The notes under the pieces were generated by a model. The model did no database searches. It was not told where the DNA came from and saw only the letters and a list, made by a program, of their open reading frames with translations. A stretch of DNA of 64,000 nt, taken from Chionoecetes opilio (taxonomy: Eukaryota > Arthropoda > Malacostraca > Decapoda > Majidae). The DNA is taken from NCBI GenBank assembly GCA_016584305.1, contig JACEEZ010000475.1, positions 335,001 through 399,000 of the forward strand, read 5' to 3'. Positions 38,161 to 51,800 of this stretch are shown one piece after another. The translations under genes and the position numbers were made by a program. The stretch's first letter is position 1; each line of letters opens with the position of its first letter.

Positions 38161-41100
38161 ATGAGGTAAGGTTAATGCCACAACAGCATCAATACCGTCC
38201 TGTCAATGTGGTGAAGTGTTAGCTTTGTGATATGCCTGACATGACGCCCAGGCTCGAGCCTCGTGGGGCGGGGCTGCTGTAGGGAATAGACAAGTTGTCT
38301 GTTATGAGAAGACTTAAGACATGGGTTCTGCCATGTTTGTAGAGTAACATAGTATATTCAATTCCTACCCAAAAACTGGAATTAGTGCTGTAAAACTGAT
38401 AAGTTAATTGCTCGAAAAAACGTCCGCCATTGTCGTGGCGTCACGAGTCGTACAGGCGCGGGAGGCTACGAAGGCTAAAAGCACCATTTTGTGACTATAT
38501 ACTAGTACCTTTTGCCAAAGAGGGGACCAGATACCAGCTATGTCATATAACACTTCAAGAGTGATAGAGAGCGTGGCTGAGAGTAAACAAACAAACCAGC
38601 ATCATCCAGACTCACTGAGCCTCGAGGTTTAAAGGGTGCGCGACTATAAAATACCAAACATGCATTACAAAATATCCAAACGATTCATCTCTAAAGAATT
38701 TTGAATTTCACTATTCTTAAGTGTTCAGATTTTTTTTTTTTTCGTAAATGTATTTGCTATTATTTGCAATTATTCACCCAAATTGAAAAAAAAACGAAAG
38801 ATGAGAAAATCACATTTGCGCTCCTCTTTCCAATGATATATTGTTTATTAAATTTGGTACAATAGTGGCGAAGTTATTAAAGGAAAACTGGAAAAAAGCT
38901 AATGTTTCAGTATCGAGGTTTAAAGGCGCGCGGTTTATAAGGCGTTATCGTATCGCGGTTTTAATTATAAACCGCGCACCTTTAAACCTCTATACTGAAA
39001 CATTAGCTTTTTTCCAGTTTTCCTTTAATAACTTCGCCACTATTGTATCAAATTTAATAAACAATATATCATTGGAAAGAGGAGCGCAAATGTGATTTTC
39101 TCATCTTACGTTTTTTTTTCAATTTGGGTGAATAATTGCAAATAATAGCAAATACATTTACGATAAAAAATAAATAAATTGAACACTTAAGAATAGTAAA
39201 ATTCAAAATTCTTAAAAGATGAATCGTTTGGATATTTTGTAATGCATGTTTGGTATTTTTTCACCAGTGCAAGTCATTGGATAAGAACGTTATTGACCCT
39301 TTCACGTACAGATGACGTCTTTGAGCGTCATCCGGTACGTGTAGGCCATACGTACAGATGATGTCTTTGAGAGTCATCCAAAAATAATATTTTAAAATAT
39401 TTATTAAAAATCTTAAAAGCACGCGGTTGACGTGAGATTCACTTGACCGTTGGAGCGAATTACAATATATTATATTAAAATATATTTTGTATAATATAAT
39501 ATTGTATAATATTATATTATACAAAATATTTCAATTAAAATTATAAAAAAAAAAACAACGCTATCTTTCACTTCGTTGTATGGCTTTATTTTTGAGCAAA
39601 TTACAATATATTATACTTCATTGGAAAGGAAATTTATTCAGCTATGTCATGGAATGTAGAAAAATCTTCTATGATGATAAGTTGATTTTTGGCATATTAT
39701 TTTTTGCCGCAAGGTGTTATTATTTTTTTTTTTTCACTTCTAACTCGAGGTTTTGTAAGTTATTTTCACGCTAGCGTATTTTTTTTTTTAACATTATATG
39801 ATATAGGAAATGATCTTAGCTTAAAAACGAAACATAATTGAACTCGATATACCTTTGATAGTTTAGTTTCTAGACGCGGTGGAAGTACAACTTTTTTCCC
39901 ACGCGTGACATTTCGGGTGACAATGGGTTTACGCGGGACAACAAAAAGTGAATGACAATGGTGACGTGAATGGGTTAAGAATAAAATTTCTTTAATTTTT
40001 TTTTTTTTTTTTTGCAGTTATGTATCGAGGTATGGATCTGAAAATGAGCTAGGATTATTTCGGCATTATCATACTTTTGACATAAAAAAAATATCATAAC
40101 AATACACTGATGATTAAGAAATGGTGTGACGCTCCCCTTCAACCCCCCCAGGTCTCAAAGAGTGAATCAGCAGCATTCTTTACATTGTGAGCCAGCCAAT
40201 CAGCGTTGAGGTATCAGCCCGTCGGCCATATTTGTTTATCCAGGCTTGCGAACAAATGATTATTGTCATGTGGATGAACAAATATCGTTATTGGTGTTGC
40301 CAACTTTTCATGCATCTGTGCAGACAGTTTTGATACCGGGAAAGCCAATGAAAAGCTCAAGCTAATATTTAAAGTCTGAATGCAGAAACACGTAGCCTAC
40401 GGCTAAAAGCTGAATGGTTATAATAAAAATAATAATAATAAATAAATATATATAATATAAATATATATAATAAATGTTCAAAAATACAGTCAAATTAAAT
40501 TTTACTTCCCTTCACCATAAAATTAAGAAAATAAAAATGACAATAGCTATACAGTAAAACCCTTATAACTCGGCACTGTATAACTCGGAATTTGATATAA
40601 CTCGGCATGGTAAAGACAAAGATTTTTATTTTATTTTATTTATTAAAAAAAAAAAAAAATCAAAAAAAATTATATTTTTTTTTTTTATTACTATTTTTTT
40701 TTTTAAACCTATACCTATAGCGCGTGTAGGCAGTGAGCTCCAGGGGTGGAATGGTAGGCCCTGGAGGCTTACTCGAGGGCTGTGATGGTTGGCCCTCGCC
40801 CGTGGTGGCGCAGGCAGGATTGTTATAGTGACGCCTGTGATTAGAGGCTCATGCCACCCCGTGTCCTCCCATGCACTCGCAGTCGAAGGTAGAGTTAATG
40901 GACAGGGCATGTGGGTGTTCTTAGGCCACTCGACGGTGCAGAAAGATTTCAAGTAGATTTATGGGTCTCACTCGGGATCGAACCACTCTGCTACCGCCTC
41001 CCCTAAACTGCATCTCATGGTTTTCACTCAGCATATCATGCCCTCACAACCTCTTCTGTGAACATGTAAATAGAAAGTCGGCAAAAAATAATGTATCTCG

Positions 41101-41741
41101 GCATATTGATGTTATAACTGCATCTCTTCACTTACACTCGGCATATCGTCTGTCGCATAAAGTCGTATTTTTGTCCTTTTGATCTTTTCCTGCAGGTTCA
41201 GCCTCTTTAATTTCATTCCCTTCCTGCTGGAGACACCCTTGCGTGATGGAGCTGACATCTTGAAATACAGTTCTGTATGATGTAATCCCAAAACACCGTC
41301 TTGGATACGAATTCAGTTTTTTGTCGAAATTGAAAAAGGATTGGTTTCTGCTTCAAAAACACAAGCTTGGTAGGAGCCGAAATAATAATCAATGCAAAAC
41401 ATTGCAAACAATATCACAAAGTAGTATAACACACATTTCAGCAAGTGTTATTGGATTAGGATTCGTAATCCAAGACGGTGCTTGGACGACAAAAACACGG
41501 CTCAGCCTAAACGCTGGTTCCCGACCTTTGCTTTACTTTGCCACCTATTTTACGTGTTTTGGGATTACATCATACAGTACTGTATATCAAGATGTCAGCT
41601 CCATCACGCAAGGGTGTCTCCAGCAGGAAGGGAATGAAATTGAAGAGCCTGAGCTGCAGGAAAAGGTGAAAGTGCTGGCAAGGATGGATGCTGGTGCGTC
41701 CATGCGTGCTATTTGTGCTGAGTTTGATATAAAATCTGTAC

Positions 41742-41784
<43 letters not shown>

Positions 41785-42779
41785 CCCCATATCAGAGGAG
41801 GACATTGCATAACTCGGCACATTGAATAACTCGGCAAGGGCCAGAGCCCCTATCGTGCCGAGTTATAAGGCTTTTACTGTATATATATGTAACTTGAGAA
41901 AATGGGTTAATCCTGTGACTCACGATTAACGAAAAGTTTACATTGAGTGGTGAGAGTAAAGTAATACATATATAGCTAGTAATTATATGCTCACAATTTT
42001 TCTTCACTCCCTCAGTCCCTAATCATTTAACAATATAGGTTTCCGGCAATATTTTATACCCGTGGTCGCTAGTGACGTCACGGCAAGAAGGCGAGGTAGG
42101 AAAAAAAGTACACGAGCTCTCTCTCTTGCCAGCCCTTGTTGAGACAACACGCTCGGAGAGAGTCGTCTCTTACAACCCTTTTCGAAGGTAGGTGTGTGGC
42201 GGTGTACTTATAAGGATGTATAGGGCATTGATTAGTTCTTGATCTTAAATTACATGACTGGTAATTGGGGGTTATGTATATTCAGGGTCTGAAGACGGGA
42301 ACAGTGAGCTGAGCTGAGCTGAGTGGGTGGTTGATCCCCTGAGGGACCCACGTGTGTGCTGATGGCGATGGTTGGGTGTTGCTGAGCTGTGCTGAGTGGG
42401 TGACCCGCTGAGACACCAGTATATAGAGCTAAGGCCCTATACCCGCTCCCCAGAGTGTTTTAGATAGATAGATATAGTACCTAGTAACTCAAGAGTAGGA
42501 ACCTTGTGTGTTAAGCTAGGAGGAGAAATATAGGCGTTTCGTTCGACTACATGATGTGAAGTGTATAGTTTTCTGTGGGAAACCATTAGCCATTTAGAAC
42601 TGGGATGTGATTACTGTTCGAGTATAAAGAAACCCTGTTAACGAGTCGTTTATTAAGTCTTCAGTTATCCTATATATTCTCTAAATCTTTAAATTTTTTC
42701 CCCACTTATTGTGGGTGGTGGCAGCGTAATCGCCAGGTTTGTGGAGCCCTTCAAATTAACATCTAGCTATAAGGGGGCG

Positions 42780-42862
<83 letters not shown>

Positions 42863-45800
42863 ATTATTATTATATACAGGGAAGTCCCGAAGATACGAGC
42901 AGTTAGGTTCCACCTGGCATACTCGTAAAGCGAAATCTCGTATAGCGAAATACATAACTAATGGTAAAATATAGGTTTGGTTCCAGGACCCCATCAAAGA
43001 CATGTTTTTCAAGCTAAAAACTGTAGCGGTCCCAAGGTTGGGGCCGCACACCTGGCTAATTACCTATAAAGGTCAGGCTGCACACCTGGCTAATTACCCT
43101 TCAGGCCACGCCTTGCTTGGGGTGACCTGACTGGGGTCAACCAAAATCCCCCTTTGTCCAGCCCGGGAGTCCTGTATTCAGTCCGTTACCTACCAACCAC
43201 TACAGTGAGAGGAACACCACTCCTCTCCCTGTGTTCCTCTCACTGTGGTGGTAGGTAGGTAACTGCCAGAAGCTGGTCTAGGAAGCCAGGGCGGGAACCC
43301 AGCAACAGAGGTGCGGGAGGAATTTGGGTCACGAGCGAGTCAGGTACACGCCAGGTGTTAGTTTGACCTTTAGGGGTAATTAGCCAGGTGTGCGGCCCAA
43401 AGCTTGGGGCCACCACAACATCATCATACAGCCCAGATGCATACGTGGTAGGGCACTCATTTTGAACTTGGTAATTTTACTCACCCCAGTTTGAATGTCG
43501 TAGCATTGGATTTTCGATCTTGTATATTGAAAATAGACCCTAATTTACTCAGCTCGTATCATTGATATCTCGTATACCGAATGCTCGTATAACGGGACTT
43601 CCCTGTATATATAAATTTCATTTGAGTGTATTTTTGAACATTTTCCCATTATAAAAGTCAACATTATAATGTCTTCTATCACACACAGCGAGACTGACGA
43701 GTACGCCTTGAGATCCCCAGAGGAGGAATTGCACCAAGGGCCTCCAGCAGCAGGTAAGGACAGTTCATCACTTGTAATTTTTTTTTTTTTTTTTTTTTTT
43801 ACGTCGTTGAAGCCTATGGAGCCTGTAGGCTATTATGTTTTTCCTTGAGGGCTCATGTGGTTGGCCCTGCACATTCTGGAGGGTCATGATGGTTGGCCCT
43901 CCCGCGTTGGTGGCGCAGGCGGATTTTTATAGTGACACCTGTGATCTATAGGTGAAGGTTCGACTTCTGTGATGGTCAACCCTCAGTTTAGGCTCATGCT
44001 GCCAACTTGACAAAGAAAAACAAAGGCGTCTGCGTCCTTTTTTTTCTCTCTCCCAATTGCTTGCTCTCTACAGGGGCCTTATCCGCCCATGTATGGAGTA
44101 TGTCTCACATGTTTGGGGAGGATCCACTCATACAGCTCTCCTAAACAGGGTTGAGTCAAAAGCTTTTCGTCTCATCAACTCCTCTCCTCTGACTGACTGT
44201 CTTCAATCTTTAAATCACCGCCACAATGTTGCTTCTCTTGCTCTCTTCTACAGTTATTTTCATGCTCACTGCTCTTCTGAACTTGCTAACTGCATGCCTC
44301 CCCCTCTCCCGCGGCCTCGCTGCACAAGACTTTCTACTCATTCTCATCCCTATTCTGTTCATCTTCCTAATGCAAGAGTTAATCAGTATCTTTACTCTTT
44401 CATCCCTTTCACTGGTAAACTCTGGAACTCTTCCTGTTTCTATTTTTCCACCTTCCTATGACTTAAATCTTTTCAAAAGAAGAGTAACAAGACACCTCCC
44501 GAACTAAATTGGCTCGCCCCTCTTTTTTATTTTATTCTCTTACTGTCTTCTTTATAGGGACTGGCAACTAAGCGGGCTTTGTGTTACCCATTTTTGTTGT
44601 GCCCTTGGCCAGTTCCTTGTGTTGTAAAAAAAAAAAAAAAAAAAAAAAAAACTGGTGTTTCCTCCACTGCACTTGAAGTCGCAGTTGAAAGAACATGAAT
44701 GTAGCATGCGTGTTTCTTCGGCCACTCGACCAAGGATTTACAGTTGCTCCTTGGTGGGACTTGAACTCGGGACCTTGTGCTCACCTCCCAGGCTCTTGTC
44801 GACCGCGTTAAAAATGGCTGAAAGAGTTGCCCCCGCAGGATTCGAACTAGAGACATTGAGCTCACCACTCCAAAACGCTAACCACTCGGCCACCGCCTCC
44901 CCCAACGCATCATCATCATGCTTTACTTTTCCTGTATAGTTCAAGTGTGGCATTGCCTATTACTATGTGCACTCCATACCTTCCAATGCAAGACAGGATT
45001 AGGACGAGGAATTCAAAATTTATAAAAATAGGTGTTCGAGAGTTACATAGTGTTATCTCTCCTGAGGTCTTGATAGGAAGTACACAGTTTACACAAGTTA
45101 CAGGCTACCATATTGAAGCTCTAAAGTATTGTTCTTTCCATTTGTCCCACTTCGTATATAATAGTGTCGATTGTTAAGGTTAACTCTGTTTCGATAAAAA
45201 TTTGAAATGTGTGAAATGTATATATTTAAAATAGAAAATAACCAACACTTGCTTCACTTGATTAATGTAAAAACTTTAAGGATGTTATGTGAATAGTAGG
45301 CCCGCTGTGTTTTTCATTCAGGGATAAAAATCTCCTCTCTACATGCAGTGTCTCAGGATGATACAAGCTCAAGAGGAATGCTGATATCAGAGGACAAGCT
45401 GGTTTTCTTTCCTCCTCTGTACATCCAGCGCTACCAAGCAGTGCAGGAGATCATTACCAGCAGCAAAGTGCCAGTGAATAAGGTAAGTAGGCTAATTATT
45501 CTGCCTGTAGCTATGGACGGTAGCAGTATGGTAACTAGTCTGAGCTGAAACCTATTCCTGTTTTTTCCATATTATCTTCTATACACACTCATCTCTACAC
45601 CAACGTTTATGCTCTTAGCTTCAGTTCTCTGACCTCTCCATCCTTGAATGAGTTATTTAACCTTGGTGATATTATGCATCCTTGTCTCACTTCTGTTTTT
45701 ATTTTGAAAGTTTCATCCATCTCTCCTTCAACTTTTACACGAGCACTGGCATCTCTGTAGAATGCTTTCACTCCATCCAACAACCTTCCAAATACTTCAT

Positions 45801-48800
45801 AAACCAATCTAGTCTGCTCTGTCATATGCCTTGTTTTAAAGCCATTAATGCAACATGCACCTTGTCCTCTGATAACATTTTCTCGATTATCACTCATATT
45901 TAAGGTATAAACTACATAACTCTTTCCCAGATCTGTATCTGCCAACCTCCTTACTAACCTAGCCATTTGTAATTGCTTGTATTCTTCCCAGTAAGATTTT
46001 ACCATAAACTGCCAGGCTAAGTTATACATGATATATATCAATTAACTTTGGGTGAGTGTATGCCAGGAGTTGGGGGAAAAAATGCTGATAAAACTAAGAT
46101 AAGTGCGCAATTCTTTTGCAGATTGTGGACATTGGAAGTGCTGAACTGAATTTCTTCCGCCACCTACGACACATGACTGGAGTGCAGGAGGTGCTACTCC
46201 TCGATATTAATGAGGAAACACTGCAGGTGTAGTAATACTTTGTTACCTATTCCCTGTCACTATCACGGGAACACCGGCACTGCCACAACACTGAGGGTTA
46301 CAACTTCCCAATGAACCACACACCTGACTTGGCGTGTTGTCTCTTTATAGATTAAAAGACCATATTAACGTAACTTACTTAGTCCCATACATGTCATTCA
46401 GTCCCCTGAACACAAAGCAGGGGACTGTACAGGATATATGGGATGTCACAAAGGCCTGGTTCAGGTGTTTGTGACTCATTGCTTCTCAAACACCATCAAG
46501 TATCCATTTTACTCCGTTTTTTCTGGTTCATGTTGCTGTGGTAATTATCCATTGCAGAACAGCAAATATCGTGTGCAGCCCTTCATGGCAGACTTCTTGA
46601 TCCGCCGCCAGGAGCCACTCACAGTGAAGGTGGTGTGTGGTGATGCCCGAGTGTATGACCCTCTCCTCTCAGGGGCCCAGGCGGTCACTCTCATTGAAGT
46701 GTGAGTCAAGGACATATTCTATATCTTCCTATGAAGTTAGATGGCTATTACCCGAAATTTTCAGTTGAGATTTTGCAGTTGTCATAACAGCCATTCTGTC
46801 ACAACACTGCTGTCTACACACGACTCCCTCGGTATGAAGAGTGACATGTCTCACAAGTAACATTATAAGCAATGTCATTTACATGGACATATATTTTCCT
46901 GCAGCATTGAGCACATGAACCTCTGTGACCTGCCAGCCCTGGTGCAGTGTGTGTTCCAGCAGGTGAAGCCACACCTGGTGGTCGTCACAACCCCCAATGC
47001 TGACTTTGACAAGTTCTTCCCCAACCATACTCCAGGAAAGTTCAGACACTGGGACCACAAGTTTGAGTGGACAGCTGAAGAATTCCAGCACTGGTAAGCA
47101 GCTGAGTATATACATAGATCTTATATGTGCTTCATGATCTAATGACATCTTTCTTGTAACTGGTTTCCATCAAATATGAGGACTTTTTGGTAACATTATG
47201 ATTCAGTCTCTCAGATAGTCACGTTCCTATGTTTCCCATGTCTCCACGTAATTCTCATTGAAAGCTCAGTCCCATGCTAATCTTTGGCTCTCCATGTTAG
47301 GTGCCTGGGAGTGGTGGGAGAGCATCAGGACTACAAGGTGGAATTTTCCGGCCGTGGTCTTGGGCCCGATGGCACCTGCTGTAGCCAGATTGCAAGTTTT
47401 TGGCACCACACAGGTTACCAAGAGCATCCAGGGGCTTTACTCAACACAAACATTACAGCCACATCTATAGGGGAGGCAGGAGTTACTACACAAACTGCTT
47501 GCTTGGAGACTATGTACAAAATTGTGGAAGAATGCAAGTTTCCAGTAGACATGAGGACAAAGGAGGAAAGGGATGCAGATCATGCCCTGAACCGCTTTAC
47601 CTCCTTAAGAAATTTTCTAGTGACGGGAGAAAGGCAAGACATAGACGCAAGTGTTCCACCCTGGCAACATCAGGATGAAGGGCCTGGCATCCTCTCTCCC
47701 CTGAATGCCTCCTCATCCTCCGATTGTGTTCATTACCTGACCCAACATTACGATAATGAAGAGGCTGTTTGTAAGGCAGAGGATGTGAAGAATGAATACT
47801 GCTTCTACATAATAGATAACAGATATGCCCTTATCCCCATGAGGTCCCTTGCTCCGTGGGTGAACGAGGATGCTGAGATAGACTTGGCTGATGAGATAAT
47901 CGGGTAAGATTAACTTTTAACTCCACACACACACATACATTTATGATTGACATATTGTTCATGTGGAGTGGGGAGATGAGCCATCCAGACAAAAACCACA
48001 TATATGGTGTCGTAGGAGCCATAACGATATTTATCAGGGTGAAGCTTTTTTTCTTTCTAAAGTTCCTGTGAGGCCAGTTTGCACAGGTTACATGTTATGG
48101 GTGTGGTTCACCCCTGTACTGGAGCCTTTGTAGTTCCGTATCACGCAAAGTCCATGTCCATGTCGCATCATGCTTATACATGGTTCAACCTACTGCAGTA
48201 GCGTTGTGAGGAGAGTTCCAGCATTCTAAGTGAGTGGCTTGGCAACAGCATGTTTCTGCATAGGACTGAATAGCTTTGGTGGCAGCTGTGCATCGATGTT
48301 GAATATTCTATGTGATGTAAACATGATACAGACAAGCTCAGCTGACTACAACTGTGTTTACCTAGTTGTGATGTACGTGAAATGAGTTATATGTACTCGT
48401 GGAGTCCCATCTCCACATCTCATTTGGTTGGTCTTAGCTTTAAACTTATGAATACTCATGGCATTTACCATGTCCTTGTCCAGGTCTTTCCACACATCAG
48501 TACAGTGGTTGGGAAAGCTGTACTTCTTAGTATCCTTCAAGCATCTAGTCATCTTCATCTACTATACTGTATTCACTTTGGCAAGGCCACTCACGATAGC
48601 TTAATCCTGGCGATTCAACTTCCCCCGGCGGGCTGGGTAGCTGAGATACTTGATATCGTTGAGCATTTTATGTTGACTACCTACCCGATCCGAGGTATAC
48701 CCAGCCCGCCGGGGAAAATGGAGTCGCCGAGACTAAGCCATCGTGAGTGTCCTTGCCAAAATGAATACAGTATACATAGTGTTGGTTTTAATGCTTATTG

Positions 48801-51800
48801 CCAATAAGCAATATTGGAAAGCCCTGGCATCTAGATATCTGCCCACTGGTTTTAATGAAGCATTATCAGTATTATTATTCATATATATGCCTATCCTTGC
48901 TAGGAAAGTAATAAACGTGTCATTGGTGGTACTGCATCTACACACCTGCAAGGTCTAAGGTGCACTTTAGGGGAGTCGGTGGCCGAGTGGTTAGCGTCTT
49001 TGAGTGGTGAGCTCGATGTTCCGAGTTTGAATCCTGCCGGGGATAACTCTTTCGGCCATCTTTAACACAGTCAACAGGAGCCTGGGAGGTGAGCACAAGG
49101 TCTGAGTTCAAGTCTCACCAAGGAGCAACTGTAAATCCATCGTCGAGTGCTGAAGAAACCGGCATGCTACAATACTGTTCTTTTGACTGCGACTTCAAGT
49201 GCGGCGGAAGGACAATGGGTGGGAGCATGAGCCTAACTGAGGGTTGACCATCACAGAAAATGGACCTTCACCTATAGATCACAGGTGTCACTATAATAGT
49301 CCAGCCTGCGCCACCAACGGGCGAGGGCCAACCATCACGACCCTCCAGAATGTGCAGGGCCAACCACCTGAGCCCTCAAGGATAAACATACCAGTGTCCG
49401 CAAAAAGTATTGGCCGCCCCCCTATCCCCTATGTTGAGATCCTTCTGCAATCTGTGTTGCATTGTCCGTTCAGCAACCTCTCCTAGCAATAATGGATGTT
49501 TTATTTTGAGTTCATTGGCAGTGATCCGCGGGTCCTTCATGACTTCTCGCTTCAGGAGTCTATCTGTGGTCTTGCAAGTCTTCTTTGGCCTTCCAAAACA
49601 CATTTTACGTAATAGAACAGTGTTAGGTGGGAGGTCCCGCGGTGCCACTACGAGACGCCTGATATTCCTCTCCTCGCCCTGTCCTCATAGTAATTTCTTG
49701 AGTGGAGACATTATCAGCTTTCCAGGCTAAAACTAGTGCTTTTTTCGCTATGGATAAGTTGGTAGAAGCCATCCTAGAGCCTTGGGTTGAAAAATACTGC
49801 AGCTAGAAAGTTATGGGTGAAAATAGAGGATTCACCACGACAGCAGGGTGTCACATTCTTTCTTCCTGTGGAAGCTCAGAGCACTTGTGTGACATTTATG
49901 CCACCATGTCATCCCCCATACACTTCTCACAGACTGTGACGGTGCCAGACGTACGATTAAACGCGAGCTGTAGAGGGAATCGCCATGCAACGCCGACCCA
50001 CCCAAATAACTTTTTTTAGCGTGTGCCCGGCCAGTACAAAAAAAAAAAAAAAAAAAAAAAAAATACTACTACTAGGTCTAAGGAACCTTGCCTGTATTTT
50101 TGGAACCTTTGTATGGTACCTTGTATACATATTAAATACCTGTATGTTTTTTAAGCTTCTTTATCTACTTCTGTGATTGCAGCTGTTTCTTTCTATCATG
50201 ACAGTATTGAAATTTAATTCCATGCATTCAAGTTTGATGGTGCTAATCAGTGGCGGCTTGTGATGAAATAAAATGGGGACTGCAAGCTTTACACAACAGT
50301 AGGATACACAAATTTTACATATCTCAGGTATGAGTTGTAGTTGATGTTCACGGATTTCAGGGCATGGTAGTAGTGGTGGTGATAGAAGGGATGGTGGGGG
50401 TGGTAGTGTTGGCAGTAGAGGGGATGGCTGAGGTGGTGATGGTAAAATTACAGTATTACTTGAAAATAAAGTCAGTACTGCTTCATTTCAGTCTTTTCAT
50501 TTAATGTCAGCTGGGATAAGTTGATGTTTTGCAAATACGTACTTCACTGGATTTTCCATCGTCATATGGTAATTAAAGAAAGCACAATTTAACCCAACCG
50601 TCTTTTTTTTCTTCTTCTTTTTTTCTTCAAAAAAAAGGAGGATGCGCGAATGCAATCCCCCGCTAACAAAAAAATTCGCACTCGAGTTAACCACATTTGG
50701 GTTACTCGCAAGGGTCAGCACCGCCGGAGTGCAATGGTGGGCCTCTCCCTGAGAAAACTGCCTTGAGGATCGCAGTTCTCCTGTGCCAGGTAAGTATTAC
50801 ACACCGTCTACACGAGAGGGACGAGACTAAAAAGCTGGCTCGGCTGCAGCTCTTTGTGTTCACAAGTGGCGCGGCGGCAGCGCAGACATGAATCGTACAG
50901 CAAATATGAAAGTAACTTACATTTTGGTCTGGTTTTAATGAAAATTCATTTAGTAACGTATTGAAAATAACATATAATGACTTTTTATTATGATATATTT
51001 GTTAGTAGTGTATCAATTCTGCTGTGTCTAAAGACATCATACACCTGGCAGCGAGTGTCTGGGGGTGCTGCAGCTCCGCACTGGTAGGGTACGCCGTAGG
51101 TCCAATGAAAAGTGATATATAGATTATTTCGGATTTGGCAGGGTGTTTTCTTATGTAAAATTGAATTTTAAGGGTGATTTGTCCACTTCAACTTTTTGGT
51201 TTGAGCACTTCTTGCTATGCAAAAATGGACTTTTATATTTATATGCAAAACATAGCTTAAAGTGCGATTTTGCATAGTAAGAATTGCTCAAATGCAAAAA
51301 TAGAAACAGATAAAATAGTCTTAGAATTCCATTTTACATAGGAAATCGGCATGCCAAAGTTGAGAAAAAGAATTTTTGTTATACGGCATACCCTAACCAG
51401 GGTACCAAAATAGTTGGATTGGGTTACGATGGGAGGAAGGACAAGACCAGGGCGATGGTGCCCGACAGCTATGGGAAACTGCACCCAAGGTTGATCAGGG
51501 AGGAGCATGTGTCAGTGACAGGAGCCATCTGGAAGGTACCTTTGGCACTTTGTACCAGAGGACCCGGTGCCACCTGAGAAGCCTGCGTTGAAGGTGGCTC
51601 AGGCTCTCTATGATCTGCTGGTGACATACGACTCCACCGACTCACTGATCGTACTGCAAGGTGACTCAACTAGGGCCAACACGGGGTGGAAGGGTGGTAC
51701 TCACGCCCATTTGGAGAAGATGCTGGGACGCAAGCTCTTCTGGAGTATATGCGTGTTGCACACAAACGAGTTGCCCCTGCGCCACCTTATCACCAGCATC

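Larger units (their letters stand above)
40552..41879. mobile_element. pogo/Tigger-like element in HENMT1 intron 1
   Basis: The ends are CAGTAAAACCCTTATAACTCGG and, inverted, CAGTAAAAGCCTTATAACTCGG. Both are flanked by TA, and the CTCGGCA motif repeats near each end. A family A SINE is inserted at about 40640-41010. A transposase N-terminal fragment sits at 41591-41744, followed by a long T run (41748-41784). A partial inverse copy of that fragment's upstream part is at about 41205-41305. Confidence 0.85.

Noticed and set aside
41888..42785. Host gene or promoter with its own exons
   Set aside because: A second copy in opposite orientation (29848-31787) with TG...CA ends and a GTAG duplication shows it is an LTR.
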